Shown in pieces: positions 9,655 to 20,941 of a DNA stretch of 64,000 bases. The stretch is from Entophlyctis helioformis. Lineage: Eukaryota; Chytridiomycota; Chytridiomycetes; Chytridiales; Chytriomycetaceae. The notes beneath the pieces are model-generated. The model saw only the letters and a list, made by a program, of their open reading frames with translations. It had not been told where the DNA came from and searched no databases. Numbering within the stretch: position 1 is the stretch's first letter; each line of letters starts with the position of its first letter. The position numbers and the translations under genes are program-made. The stretch covers positions 1 to 64,000 of the forward strand of contig JAHLKH010000075.1 in NCBI GenBank assembly GCA_025526915.1, in the 5' to 3' direction.

Positions 9655-12000
9655 ATGTCCGACCCCATGCAGATCGACCTCGACTCGGTGGTGCGTTGCC
9701 TTCGCTGTGCTGCTGGGTCTGCTGCTTGTCTGCGCCTGCTGCCCTGCCCTGCCCTGGCTTGAGCGGCCGGCTTGGCTCGGTGGGAACTGCAACCCACGCT
9801 GCCTGCTGCCTGCTGCTTGCCAGCTTGCCTGCGTGCCCCTGGCCGCCTGCTTACTGACGCTCTGCCTGTCCACACCGCCTGCCTCACCGCCTGCCTCACC
9901 GACCGCCGCCGCCGCCCTGCAGATCAAGGCCAAGCGCCAGGCCCGTGGCCGCCGTGCCCCTCGTGGCGGCGCTGCCTCCAACGCCGCCAACGCCGCCAAC
10001 GGCAACGGCTCGCAGCGCACCGCGCGCTCCAACGCCCCGCTCACCACGCCCGCCGGTCGCCAGGCCCGCGCGGCCGCCCCGCTCACCACGGCCGGTGGCT
10101 CGGCGTCGTCGGCCGTCGCCGCCTCGGCCGACAAGCTCGTCGTCTCCAACCTCGCCTTCACCGTCACCGAGCATGACGTCAAGGCGCTCTTCTCCCGCAT
10201 CGGTCCGTAACGTAACCACCGCCACTGCAACCACCACTGCAACCACCACTGCAACCACCACCACCCATGTCCATGCCTCCCTCTGCTGTGCTGCGCTCCC
10301 TCGCTCGGCCCTGCGTCGCCTGGCTTCGGCGCTCTCGCTCTCGCCGTGGCTCTCGCTCTCGCTAGTGCGGTCTGTGTCTCTCTCTGCGTCTCTCTGCGTC
10401 TCTCTCTGGCGCAGGCGTCGGCCCTGGTCGTGGGACCTCGCCGCTGGGGGCACTCTCCCCCGTCTCTCTTGCGCCGTCCCGGCTGGCCTCGTCTGGCAGC
10501 CGGTCGATGTGCCGCTCTCTAGCTCTGTCTAGACTCGTCCCCCTGCCGTCTAGCCTCTCGCTAGCGGCACCTGGGCTTTGGCTCTGCTGCTCCTGCTCCT
10601 GCGGCTGCTCCCGCTTGGACCGCTTGGCATGGCATGGCATGGCATGGCTTGGCTTGGCTTGGCTTGGTTGGATGGAAGCAGCCATAGCAGCGACAGACGG
10701 ACGGACGGACATTGCGCTTTGGATACGGGGCTTGCGCTCTTTGGCTCTGCACACACTCGGCGTCTGTCTTGAGGCGTCTGCCTCGACAGCCTCGTGCCGC
10801 CTGTGTGGGTGTCCAACTGCACCGCCCGTCGACCCTGTCACGGTGACGTGGTGGTTGCGTTGCGCCTTCTGAGCAACCCCCGGTGCGGTGCGGCTGTGGC
10901 GGGCCTGCCAGCCGCACCGACCACCTCCGTCCGTCTGTCTCGGCCAGCACCTCCAGCAGCAGCCTCAGCAGTTGCAGCAGTTGCCCAGCGCCTTCGTTGC
11001 TCGCGCCGTCGCTCCAGCACTCCCGCTGCGAGCGCGGCTGCTGAACGCGTTGGCGCATCCACTTGCATCGCACGCTCTGTTCTCTGTCGCGTTGGGCGTC
11101 ACTGAAGAGCTGCATGCCAGAGTGGATGCCACCACCATCATGAGGATGATGCTCGCGTGCGGAGATGGGCTTGACCGCCTGCCTTTGTCGTCGTTGTTCC
11201 CCGGAGACTCGTGCCGCGCCGCCCTTCACGACCAGCTTTGCAGACGCATCCACCTCTATCCCCTTCTCTCCCACTCTCCCTCCCTCCCTCACTCTCGCGT
11301 GCATGCCAGCCCCCCTTTGATTGCATGCATTCCTGACACGGTGCTTCTTGTCTGCCACGCTGCTGCTGTTGCTTGCGATGCCCCCCCTGGTCCCTGTCTG
11401 CCTCGCATCTCATCTCTACAGGCCCGCTCCGCTCTGCCCAGCTCAACTACAACTCCGAGGGCAAGTCCAAGGGCGTTGCCACCGTCATCTTCTCCAAGCA
11501 GGGCGATGCCGCGCGTGCGTACGCCGAGTACAATGGCCGCACGCTGGACGAGCGCGTCATGAAGATTGAGTTGATCGTCAACCCGGAAGCCCCCGCTCTG
11601 CGCGTCGCCCCTGCCGTCTCTGCCACGCCCCGCCGCACCACGACGGGCACGGTCGGCAAGGCACGCGGATCTCCCGGCCAAGTGGGTGCTGCGGGCGGCG
11701 ACCGTCGCGGTGGACGTGACGGTGGCCGTCGCGGCGGTCGTCGTGGCGGCCGTGGCGGTGCGGCCAAGACTCCCGTCACGACGGGCGACCTGGACGCCGA
11801 GATGGACGCGTACATGAACGACTCTGTGAGTGTCTTTTTGCCTGTCTTTGCCTGTCTTGCCTGTCTAGCGTTTGGCCCTCTTTCATCGAGGCTCACACGC
11901 TCTGCGCCTGCCTATAACTCATACACCAGTCTGCTGGCACCATCTTCCTCAGGCCGCTCCTGCCGCGGATCACAGCCAGCTCGCCAACGCCCTCGCGTAA
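9655..12000 (+). CDS. YRA1: ALY/REF (Yra1) mRNA export adaptor with a 1.2-kb intron
   Basis: ALY/REF proteins couple splicing and transcription (TREX, UAP56/Sub2) to the export receptor. Exons are 9655-9690, 9923-10202, 11422-11825 and 11953-12000, giving 255 aa with every phase consistent. Residues 7-16 (IDLDSVIKAK) form the N-terminal UAP56-binding motif. An Arg/Gly/Ala linker follows. The RRM starts near residue 83 (RNP2-like LVVSNL, RNP1-like KGVATVIF). An RGG-rich stretch (GGRRGGRRGGRGG) follows the RRM. The C terminus DLDAEMDAYMND matches the second UAP56-binding element. Intron 2 (10203-11421, 1,219 nt) interrupts the RRM and has an atypical GTCCGT donor, recalling the long regulatory intron of yeast YRA1. 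Confidence 0.88.
10625..10667. repeat. Pentameric GGCAT/GGCTT repeat inside the ALY intron
   Basis: Four GGCAT-type units pass into five GGCTT-type units within the 1.2 kb intron. The rest of that intron is pyrimidine-rich and low in complexity; I see no convincing nested gene in it. Confidence 0.7.
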
Positions 12001-12309
12001 AGAACGCGACGGAGGAATCACTCTCTTATACACACGCGCGCACTCTATTCTCTCCCGGTTGCTGCTGCTGCTGCTTCTCCCTCGCGCTCGAGTTGTCAGG
12101 CCTGTCTGCACAAGTTTGCACGCAGCTTGCGTGTCTCTTTTTTCCCCCAGCTTCCGGCTCGGTTCCCTTTTTCCTTTTCCTTCTCTCCTTATCTTTCAAT
12201 ATCACCTCTCTTGCCCCGATCATGTTGTGGACTGGCTTTTTGTTTTTCACGGTTTGCTGGGCACAGTGTATGGACATGGCGGCACGGGGATGGGCTGGGC
12301 ATGGCCGAC

Positions 12310-15063
12310 TCAGACGGGTGTCGACGCAACGCTTGGTGGCAGCATCGGTGGCAGCAGTGGCGGCGGCGTGTGCAAGTCGCGACACGCGTCCTGCAACGCG
12401 CGGATGCGCGACCCGAACGCGTGCGTCTTTTCAATCCGCGCCTGAACAGCCTTTTGCACGACGCTCATGGTCGCCTCGTTGCCCTGTCCCGCCTCGTGCA
12501 GCCGCTCGCCCACCCGCGTCAACGTCTTGACCAGATAGTCCTTGTACACGCCACAGATCTGTGCCAGCAGGTCTGTGACTGTGTCGCGCGTGTCGCGTCT
12601 CTCTGGCGTGCCGTGTGTCCCGGGTGTCTCTGGCGTCGACGTCGCTTGTGCTGTCGGTGCGTGTGCGTGTGCAGGTGCAGGTGGCAAGGGATGCGTCCGC
12701 TGGCGTTTGGTCGGCTGGCCGGTGGGCAGGGCTGTCGGGCGAGCGGCTGGCACGGCGGTATGTGGCGCAGTGATGCTTGCATGTGTGTGTGTCTCCACTG
12801 GCGGGCTGGCGGATCTCGGTCGCTTCATGCTGGTTTGCGTTGCCATGGCCGATGTCGCAACAGGAACTGCTGGAACTGCTGGAGGCACTGGGGCACCTTG
12901 AGCGACTGGAACGCGGCTGCTTTCAATAGCCTGCTCGGTCGGATGGGCTGGCTGACTTGGCTTGGCACGAGGCTTGGAGGCTGGCACACTGGCCACCTGA
13001 TGACGCGTCTGCAGTTGGTGCGCTCGCTTCGGCGGCTGTGCCTGTGGTCTCAGTTGATCTGACTCACTGTCAACAGCAGAAGCAACGGCGACAGGGTCTT
13101 GCTTTGGCCTTGGTTTTGGCTTTGGCTTTGGCTTTGGCTCGGGCTCGGGCTCCAGATCGACCTTGCTTTTGGGCTTGGCTGACTGTCTGGCTGCCTGCTT
13201 GGCTGTCTGCTTGGGTTGGCGCGTCTTTGCTGCCCGTGGTGCAGGTGGTTCTGGCAGGTCTGGCTTATGACCAGCGACCGGCGTACGCGGTGACGGTGGA
13301 CACACAGGCACGTCTGGCTCAGCAAATGCCACAACAACCGGCGGTTCAGAATCAGCAACAGGCACAACGGCAGTCGACTCAGGCTCGGGCTCGGGCTCCG
13401 CAGCAGGTGGCGAGTTGACAACTGTGGCGACATCGCTCGGTGTGTGTCGCGACACATCGTGCTCTTGGTCCTGATCTGGGTCGTGCTGCGACTGCGGCAG
13501 GTGTATGGCAAGCGACATTGTCGTGACGGACGTCTTGGTCGGCTTTCGCTGCACGCCACGATGCTCAAGCACGCTCACAAGGTGGACAAGGTGGTCCAGA
13601 GCCAGATTCACAATCACAGCGTCCGCGGCTGAAAGTGCCTCGCTACGTTGCGGCGAAACAGAGGCCTTGACCGAGCGTGGCATGCCGTTCATGTGCAGCG
13701 ACACGCTCACATCTTGCAGATACGCATTCATCGCAGACAGGACGTGTGAGTCAGCATTATCGGTCCGCATTGTGGCGCTGCCAACGATCGCATGGAACGC
13801 TCACCGCCATCAAACGAGTAGCCGTCCATGTGGGCAAAGGGCAGATCAATGTAGTCCATCTCGGTCCCGTCATCCACCGACAAGACCGCGATGCTGACGG
13901 ACTCGAAGCCAATGTCAGTCCACAGCACAACGCTCTGATCGTCCATACTGGCGGGGTAGTCATCGTCTGAATGATCGTGATACTCCCAGATCATTCCGCC
14001 ATTGCGTACGAGGCATTTGGCATGCTGCAGCGCAAAGGACGTTGGGACGCGATCCAGCCCGTCGTTGTTGGCGTTGAGAGTCACAAGCAGGAACCGTCTC
14101 GAGCGCGCCAGAAAGGTTGTCGAGTCAAGAGCGAGAAGGTCTTGGTCGCTGCCATCCAGACCAAGCGACACAAGAAACGCCGATCGGGCAGGCGACTGCT
14201 GGCGCGGAAACAGGCGGTAGATGAACTCGAGCACGCTCAGCTGGCACTGCACGTCGGGCATGGACTGCATCATTTTGGCGAGTGCGGCCGTCTGCGCAAG
14301 GCCGGGACGCGTGGCAAAGCGCTTCTTGTTGGCCGGGCACTTGCCCAGGAGAGCATTGAGGACAGTGAGGATGCCGCGCAGAGCCGGCGTGATGCCTGCG
14401 GGGCGGTTGTCGTGCGTGCCGGCGGCACTCGAGGCAAACAAGCCAGCAGCAGCGACGAGGCTCGCTGCCATGCCAAACAGGTGCGGGGCCAGAGCATCAG
14501 CCGCCATTTCCTTGGATGCCGCGATGGACTGGTCTTGCACGCGCTGCACCAGCCACGAGACACTGGACACGACCAGTGGCAGCAGGCTTGCGGGATGCCG
14601 CTCGGGTAGGCCAGTGGACAGCTGGGCAGCGAGCGGGGCCAGCACAAGGCCGATGGCGTCCAGGCATGCAAACGCGGCAGAGTCTGGGCTAGTGACTTCG
14701 TGGCTCGTGTACAGGGCTTGCACAGCATCGATGACCTCGCGGGCAGCAGCTGGGGACATGGCGGACGGTGCGTGAGACAGCGCGTTTCTGGCACGGCCGG
14801 TGCTGGTTGTGGCCGAAGCGGACGGTGGAGCAGCGGTGCTTGACGCGGCAGCAGTCTTGGCGAGTGCCTTGACGAACAACGGGCGAGTGGTGGCAGTCCA
14901 TCTGCAAGGCAGACGGACGCAGACAGGTGCAACGACGCGTGAGACACGCGTGAAGTGAGAGACAAACGCGTGAGACATGCATCTGGCTGGCCGCACGCAG
15001 ACGCACGCACCTGTCTTGTGGCTGCATGGCGCTGGCAGCAATGCAGTGGCGCACCAGCGCCAT
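12310..15063 (-). CDS. Probable meiotic chromosome axis core protein (SYCP2/Red1-like)
   Basis: Axis core proteins (SYCP2, Red1, ASY3) bind HORMA-domain proteins and build meiotic chromosome axes. Exons are 15063-15011, 14901 to about 13805, and about 13762-12310. The helical N-terminal part contains MPDVQCQLSVLEFIYRLFP. It is followed by a beta-rich stretch with RRFLLVTLN, RVPTSFALQHAKC and VVLWTDIGFESVSIAVLS, resembling the SYCP2 signatures of the type FLN..N..RRVYSFPC and WIDFNLGSQSISF. A Pro/Glu/Lys-rich disordered middle (alternating EP and KP) leads to a C-terminal helix predicted to coil (LLAQICGVYKDYLVKTLTRV onward). Between 13763 and 13805 the frame slips: the second exon reaches YSFDGGERSM and the rest resumes at TMRTDNADSHV. 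An indel or an unusual intron is needed. The call rests on motif similarity and architecture only. Confidence 0.55.
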
Positions 15064-15410
15064 GGGCTAGTGCGAGAGCCTCCTCCTGCATGGGCCATGC
15101 CCTGGGCATCGTGCAGCATGGCCGGCTGCTGGTTGTGCAGGCGTCGACTGTGCACGGCGGTGCCTGCCTGCTTGGACGCCGCAGTGGACGGCATGCTGCG
15201 TGTGGCTTGTCTGCGGTGCTGCACGGCGGGATGCGGCCTGGGCTGTCTCACGGCTGCGAGTGTGTGCAGCGCAGATGAAGGACGGGCGAGACGAGCGAGA
15301 CGAGACGGGCGAGACACTTGGGCTGCAAGGGCACAGCAGCAATGCAAGGCCAACACATGATCAGAGCATGATCAGTGCATAGCCAGTGCATTGCACAGAG
15401 TGGCTGTGCT

Positions 15411-15456
15411 GTCTCACAGTGTCTCACAGTGTCTCACAGTGTCTCACAGTGTCTCA
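15411..15456. repeat. Direct repeat of GTCTCACAGT
   Basis: Four perfect 10-bp units plus a partial fifth lie in the roughly 1.1 kb between the axis-protein start (15063) and the G6PD start (16199). The rest of that gap is CATGC/TGCC-rich, and 15604-15814 holds a possible upstream exon. Confidence 0.85.
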
Positions 15457-16198
15457 TGCGACCCTAGCAGCTGCCCCTGTGCGTGTCGCTGTCCCACGCG
15501 GCTGCACGCCACGGCGGCACGGCTGCTCGACAGCGCGACCGCCATCCATCCCATCGCGTAGATCCAGAGGCGGCCGCACGCGCGCACTTCTCCGCCCGAG
15601 TCAATGCCTGCGTTCGGCGCTGCGTCAAAGCCAAAGCCGTTGTCCACGCCCACGCCCACGCCTGCCTCTGCTGCCACGCCTGCCACGCCTGCCACTGCTG
15701 CTGCGCACCCGCCCTCGTCGCCCTCTGCCGCCCTCAGCCCGCGCCAACGCCAACGCCAGGCCATCCGCACCGCTCTCCGCTCCGTCACATCGTCGCTCAA
15801 GCAGCTCATCCGCTGTGAGTCTGGCGCTCATCGTGCATTGGCCCTCGCGCCGTGCATTGTCGCTCGCTGTGCCGATCTGCCCTGTCCAGCAGCAGGCCGT
15901 GAGACAGACAGCAGCCCGTGAGACAGACGCAGCCCCTTGCTGGACAGGCATGGGATGCAGCATGGCGTGTGGCATGGACCTTGCATCCCCTGCACATCCG
16001 TGCATGCCAGTGCATGCCCGTGCATGTATACGCATCGCATGCCAATGTCTCATCCGCACGCTGCCTTCCGGCCGAAGCTTGCCCGCTCGCTGTTTTGCCG
16101 CCCGTGCCCGCCTGTGCTTGCCCGTGCTTGTCGTGTCCGTGACCGTGACCGTGACCAGCCGACTGACCGAGATCTTCCCGCCAGACTTTGTCTTTGAA

Positions 16199-18439
16199 AT
16201 GGTCCCGTCGCCCACGTCCGCCAGCCCCGACGACAGCTGCTGCATTGTCGGTGCGTGCCACGCCTGCGTGCGCTGCCATGCCTTGCCTGCATGCCTTGCC
16301 ACACATGCCTTGCCACACATGCCACGCCTGCCGTCCTGCCGTCTCTGTGGCGGCTGCGCAGCCTTGAACCGTGCTCGGCTGACGCTCGTCCGCTTCCTCT
16401 CGTTCCGCCTCGTCTCGTCTGCCGCCCAACCCTTGCACACGTTGCTTCAACGGTGGCTTGCAACGTTCGCCTCGCTCTGCCAACTCATGCGCCTCTGCAC
16501 CTCTCGACACATGCACATGCTGCCATAACACGGCCCTCTCTCCCTCGCAGTCCTCGGTGCCTCGGGTAAGCCGTCTTCTTCCCTCCGTCGCGATATCTGT
16601 TCCCCATCGCCATCAACATTGCCATCGTGCTCAATCTGCCGTGGTGGTGGTGGTGGTGGTGGTGGTTTCCATTCTGCCGCCACGCCTTGCTTCGTCCGCT
16701 GACTAATGCCACCACCCCGTCCACAACCGTCCCCCGCCTGCCCTCTTGCCACACAGGCGACCTTGCTTTCAAAAAGACCTACCCTGCGCTTTTTGGTCTC
16801 TACCGCAACAACTTCCTGCCGCCCAGCTTCCAGGTCGTCGGCTATGCTCGCTCGCACTTGGAGCTCGAAGAGTTCAAGCGCCGCATCACGTCGCGCATCA
16901 AGTTCCACAACGAGAAGGAGAAGGAACTCCTTCCGCTGTTCCTTGACCGCTGCACATACGTGTCCGGCCAGTACGATCAGGCAGAGTCGTACCAGAAGCT
17001 GGCTGCCTTTGTCCAGAGCGTCGAGGGCGCTGTCAAGGGCGAGCGCCACCGCATCTTCTACATGGCCCTGCCGCCGTCTGTCTTTGCCCAGGCGTCCAAG
17101 GGTCTCAAGGATCACGTCTACACCACAACCGGCTCCAACAGAATCATTGTCGAGAAGCCGTTTGGCAAGGACACGGCCTCGTCGCACGAGCTCGGCCGCT
17201 TGATTGCTGCCAACTGGCACGAGGACGAGGTATCGCAGACGATTACAAATCAATCAGCACGGATCCGATGCTGTGGCTAATCCCATTCACGACTTGACAG
17301 ATCTACCGCATTGACCACTACCTTGGAAAGGAAATGGTCAAGAACCTGATGGTGCTCAGGTGAGTCTATCCTGTGTTTGTCCACTGGCTGCTATCTTGCG
17401 TCATGCGCCGCATTGCCGCTGACCCGATCTGAATGTCCGGCAGATTCGCAAACGTTTTCTTTGGCGCAGTCTGGAACCGCTTCTACATCCACAATGTCCA
17501 GATCACCTTCAAGGAGCCTATTGGAACAGAGGGCCGTGGCGGCTACTTTGACGAGTTTGGCATCATTCGTGATGTGAGTCTCGGATAGGCCATGCAAGCG
17601 TTCATGCAACCATCCATGCATCCATCGCTCCTTTTCTGGGCGACTGACTCGACGGCTGCCTGTATTGTTCTCGTTCACAGATCATGCAGAACCATCTGCT
17701 CCAGATCCTGACCATTGTCGCCATGGAGAAGCCCGTGACGCTCGATGCCGAGGATGTCCGCAACGAAAAGGTCAAGGTGCTGCGCGCCATTTCTCCCCTC
17801 AAGCTCGAGGACACGCTGCTGGGCCAGTACACGGCCAGTGCAGACGGCAAGGAGCCTGGATACCTCGACGACCCGACTGTGCCCAAGGGCTCGGTCACGC
17901 CCACGTTTGCCGCTGCCGTGTTCCACATCAACAGCGAGCGCTGGGACGGCGTTCCCTTCATCCTCAAGTGTGGCAAGGCACTCAACGAGCAAAAGACCGA
18001 GGTCCGCATCCAGTTCCAGGACGTTGCAGGCAACATCTACAAGGACCTCACGCGCAACGAGCTCGTCATCCGCGTGCAACCACAAGAGGCCGTGTACATG
18101 AAGTTTATGAACAAGCAGCCGGGTCTGTCCAACTCGGCCACCATTTCGGAGCTCGACCTGTCGTACCACAAGCGCTACAGTGACGTCAAGATCCCCGACG
18201 CGTACGAGTCGCTCATTCTCGATGCGCTCAAGGGCGACAAGTCCAACTTTGTGCGCGACGACGAGCTGGACGCTGCCTGGAAGATCTTTACGCCGCTGCT
18301 GCACCGCATCGAGGGCGAGAAGATCAAGCCAGAGCCGTACACGTTTGGCACACGCGGCCCAGCGTCGCTCAATGACTTTGTCGAGAAGCACGGCTACGAG
18401 CGCAACCAAGGATACACGTGGACGCCTGCTCGCATCTGA
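16199..18439 (+). CDS. ZWF1: Glucose-6-phosphate 1-dehydrogenase
   Basis: This enzyme oxidises glucose 6-phosphate with NADP+, the first step of the cytosolic pentose phosphate pathway. Exons are 16199-16250, 16551-16565, 16757-17229, 17301-17359, 17444-17573 and 17681-18439, giving 495 aa, the usual size, with all phases agreeing. The Rossmann signature [20 protein letters not shown] spans three exons, the middle one only 15 nt. The active-site motif [14 protein letters not shown] and the substrate element EKPFGKD are intact, as is the C-terminal YTWTPARI. An open Pro/Ala-rich segment from ATG 15604 to a GTGAGT at 15815 could be an extra 5' exon, but its phase does not fit any acceptor I can see. 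I therefore start at 16199. Confidence 0.93.
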
Positions 18440-18756
18440 TCCTCGCCTGGCATGGGGTTCGTGGATTCCATCACCCCTTCTACTCCTCCTCCTGCAACCC
18501 TGCACTACTTTCACACACACACCCATCTGGCCGGCTGGCTGGCTTGCCATGCGTTGGCTGCACTCGTGCTCGTCCCTGCTGCCGCTTCTCTCTATTCTCT
18601 TCTGTCAATGAAACAGCATCGAGATGAAAAACATGCTTGAATGTATGGATAGTCACTAGAGACAACAGGGATATTGTGGGACGTGGAGGAGTGAGAGACA
18701 GAGGCCGAGGGGACGGGACGGGACGGGACAGTACATGACAGAGTGGATCGGAACGA

Positions 18757-20872
18757 TCACGTTAAGCAGCGGTTGAGCACGTCCATGTACTGGTCAAACA
18801 GGATCGTGATCGCCTTGTCGCGGTCCGTGTCAATATGCTCAAACTCGTTGAGCTGCGCACGGAACCTCGCCGCCAGGGTGACAAACTCGTCCCAGCCGAC
18901 CAGCTCGTTGGGGTACTTGGCTCTCCGACACACGAGCTCAATCGTCTTGGACGGCACGGTGATGTCGATATCCTTGAGCGCGGCACGGAGGCTCTTGACG
19001 GGCACGTAGCCAAACACAAAGGTGTCCTTGGCGCCCGTGGTGGAGTGTTTCTGGAACTCGGTCTTCCACTTGTGCAGCGCGGGCCAGATCTGCACGAGGA
19101 AATCGAAATCGACGAAATCGCCGTTGCGGTCGTAGGTGCGGATGAGGAGCACGACGGAGCGCGTCGAGAGCGGCGGCCAGGGGCCTGTCTCGAGGAGCTT
19201 GGACAGCTGGCCCGCGTCGAGTTTCTTGGTGTGGTAGGGATCAAACTTGTAGAAGAGGGCCCACATGGCGGGGTCGACGTTGCGCGGCGTGGCTGGCGGC
19301 AGCGGCGGGGGGCGTACAGACGTGTCGACCATGTTGCGTGTCCAGCCGGCGTACGGGTCGGGCGGGAGCTGGTGAGCCGGACGACAAGGGCGTCTTTGGC
19401 CTGCGACTCCTGGATCAGCCGCTGGTTGAGCGTGGCCATGTCGGCAGCGGCCATGCGCGTCTGTTCTTGGAGACGCTGGTTGAGCGCGGCAATGATGCCG
19501 TCCTTTTCGGCCAACAGGGTGGCTTTGTGGTTGAGCGCCTCGACTTCGGCGTCCTTGGCCCGGAGGAACGCCTCGAGCTGCGCGTTCTTGGTTCTGCTCT
19601 CGGACGTTGTCGCCGTGGCGCGCGAGAGCTCGGCCTCCATGACCGCCAGCTTGGACTGCAGATCGGCCGTGGCTTTGCCCCGCTCGCTCAGCATGTCGTC
19701 TGTGGCGCGCCTGGCAATCAGCAGCTCGTTGCGCAGCCTCTCTGACTCGCGGCGCTCAGCGTCGAGCAACGACTGCAGTTCAAGTGTGTTGCCGGAAGTT
19801 GATGACGACGAAGACGACGACGACAGGAGCGCTTCAAGTTCTGCGATGCGCTTTTGCAGCTGCGTGATCTCGGCTGCAGAGGCGGCAGAAGAAGCAGCAG
19901 ACACGTTGGCGTACGAGCCGCCGTTGAGGCTCATGTTGGACAGATTCGCCTCAAGGTCACGAATGCGGCTCTCCGAGTTGGCCAGACTCTCCAGGCGGGC
20001 GTTGAGGACGCGCTTCTCGTCGCGCTCCTTGCGCAGCTCGTCTTCGAGCCTGGAGATGTCCATGATGCGAGCGGTCAGCGCCTCGTCCAGCCGACGCTTG
20101 TCCTCGCGCTCTTTGGCAAGCATGCTCTCCAGCTCGCTGCCTCGCTGCGCACCCATGGCCTGGCTCTGGCCCTGGCCCTGGCCCTGAGCAGCAGCCATCA
20201 TGGCGGCAGGAGAGACGGGCGGGACGGGGCGGGACGTTGATGCCGACGACATGGTTTCGTAGCCACTGGCGCTGTAGACGGACGCAGAAGGCGAGCCGGG
20301 CCGGTGCAGGTTCTGGCGCGGTGGAACGGCTGGATGTGCGCTCATGCCGTACGGCTGCTGCAGGTGCTGCTGCTGCTGCTGGTACTGGGGCTGCTGGTAC
20401 TGGGGCTGTGCACCGCCTGTTTGCCGAGAGAGCCAATGGCCGGCACGGCGTCAGTCAGTGGTCGGCATCATGTGTGCAACACAGGAGCGGCAGCCAAGGC
20501 AAGACAGGCAAGACAGCCAAGGCAAGCAAGGCAGGAGATACCATAGGACGGCCGCGCAGCACCAGGCTGGCCGTAGCCGGCATTGGAGCCGGCGTAGTAG
20601 GGCTGGCTGCCGGGCTGCGTGGTGACGGGCGGCTGCTGGTAGCTCTGGTAGGAGCCCGGTGGTGGTGGCTGCTGCTGCTGATATGGCGGATGCACCGGCT
20701 GGTATGCGCCGGGCTGCGTGGTGGCAGGCGGCATGTACGAGTGGCGCGGCGGCGGCTGTGGGGGGACTCCCTGCTGTTGCTGCTGCTGTTGCTGTTGCTG
20801 CTGCTGCTGCTGGACCAGCTGCGCGTAGGGCACCTGCGAGCCGTATGCGGGGCGAGGCTGTGGCCGGGACAT
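18757..20872 (-). CDS. Coiled-coil protein with a C-terminal penta-EF-hand domain
   Basis: Penta-EF-hand (PEF) proteins such as ALG-2 and peflin are calcium-responsive adaptors. Exons are 20872-20542 and 20416-18757 (about 663 aa once one base is restored). The N terminus (about 120 aa) is Pro/Gln/Tyr-rich with a long polyQ run, as in PEF proteins. About 300 residues of heptad-like coiled coil follow (SELESMLAKEREDKRRLDEA onward). The last 190 residues show five EF-hand-like units: FDPYHTKKLDAGQLSKLL, TYDRNGDFVDFDFL, GYVPVKSLRAAL, VGWDEFVTLAARF and HIDTDRDKAITILFDQYM. Several calcium loops look degenerate. The coil and PEF frames differ by one base near 19361-19370, where restoring a C in minus-strand AGCTCCC joins them and makes the length divisible by three. 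A coil this long is not usual for PEF proteins. Confidence 0.65.
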
Positions 20873-20941
20873 GGCCGCTGTCTGCCGATCTGGGGACGAT
20901 TGCGAGGTTGCCGGCAAACGCAGCAACGGCTGGATCGACCC
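20873..20941. promoter_or_regulatory. 69-bp divergent promoter between the PEF protein and CWF19
   Basis: The two start codons lie head-to-head only about 69 bases apart, so the core promoters and both 5' leaders must share this segment or extend into the opposing coding region. No TATA-like element is evident. Confidence 0.5.

Noticed and set aside
10888..11562. Open frames within the long ALY intron as a nested gene
   Set aside because: Low-complexity Ser/Pro/Leu/His-rich translations without domains; no matching splice structure was found.
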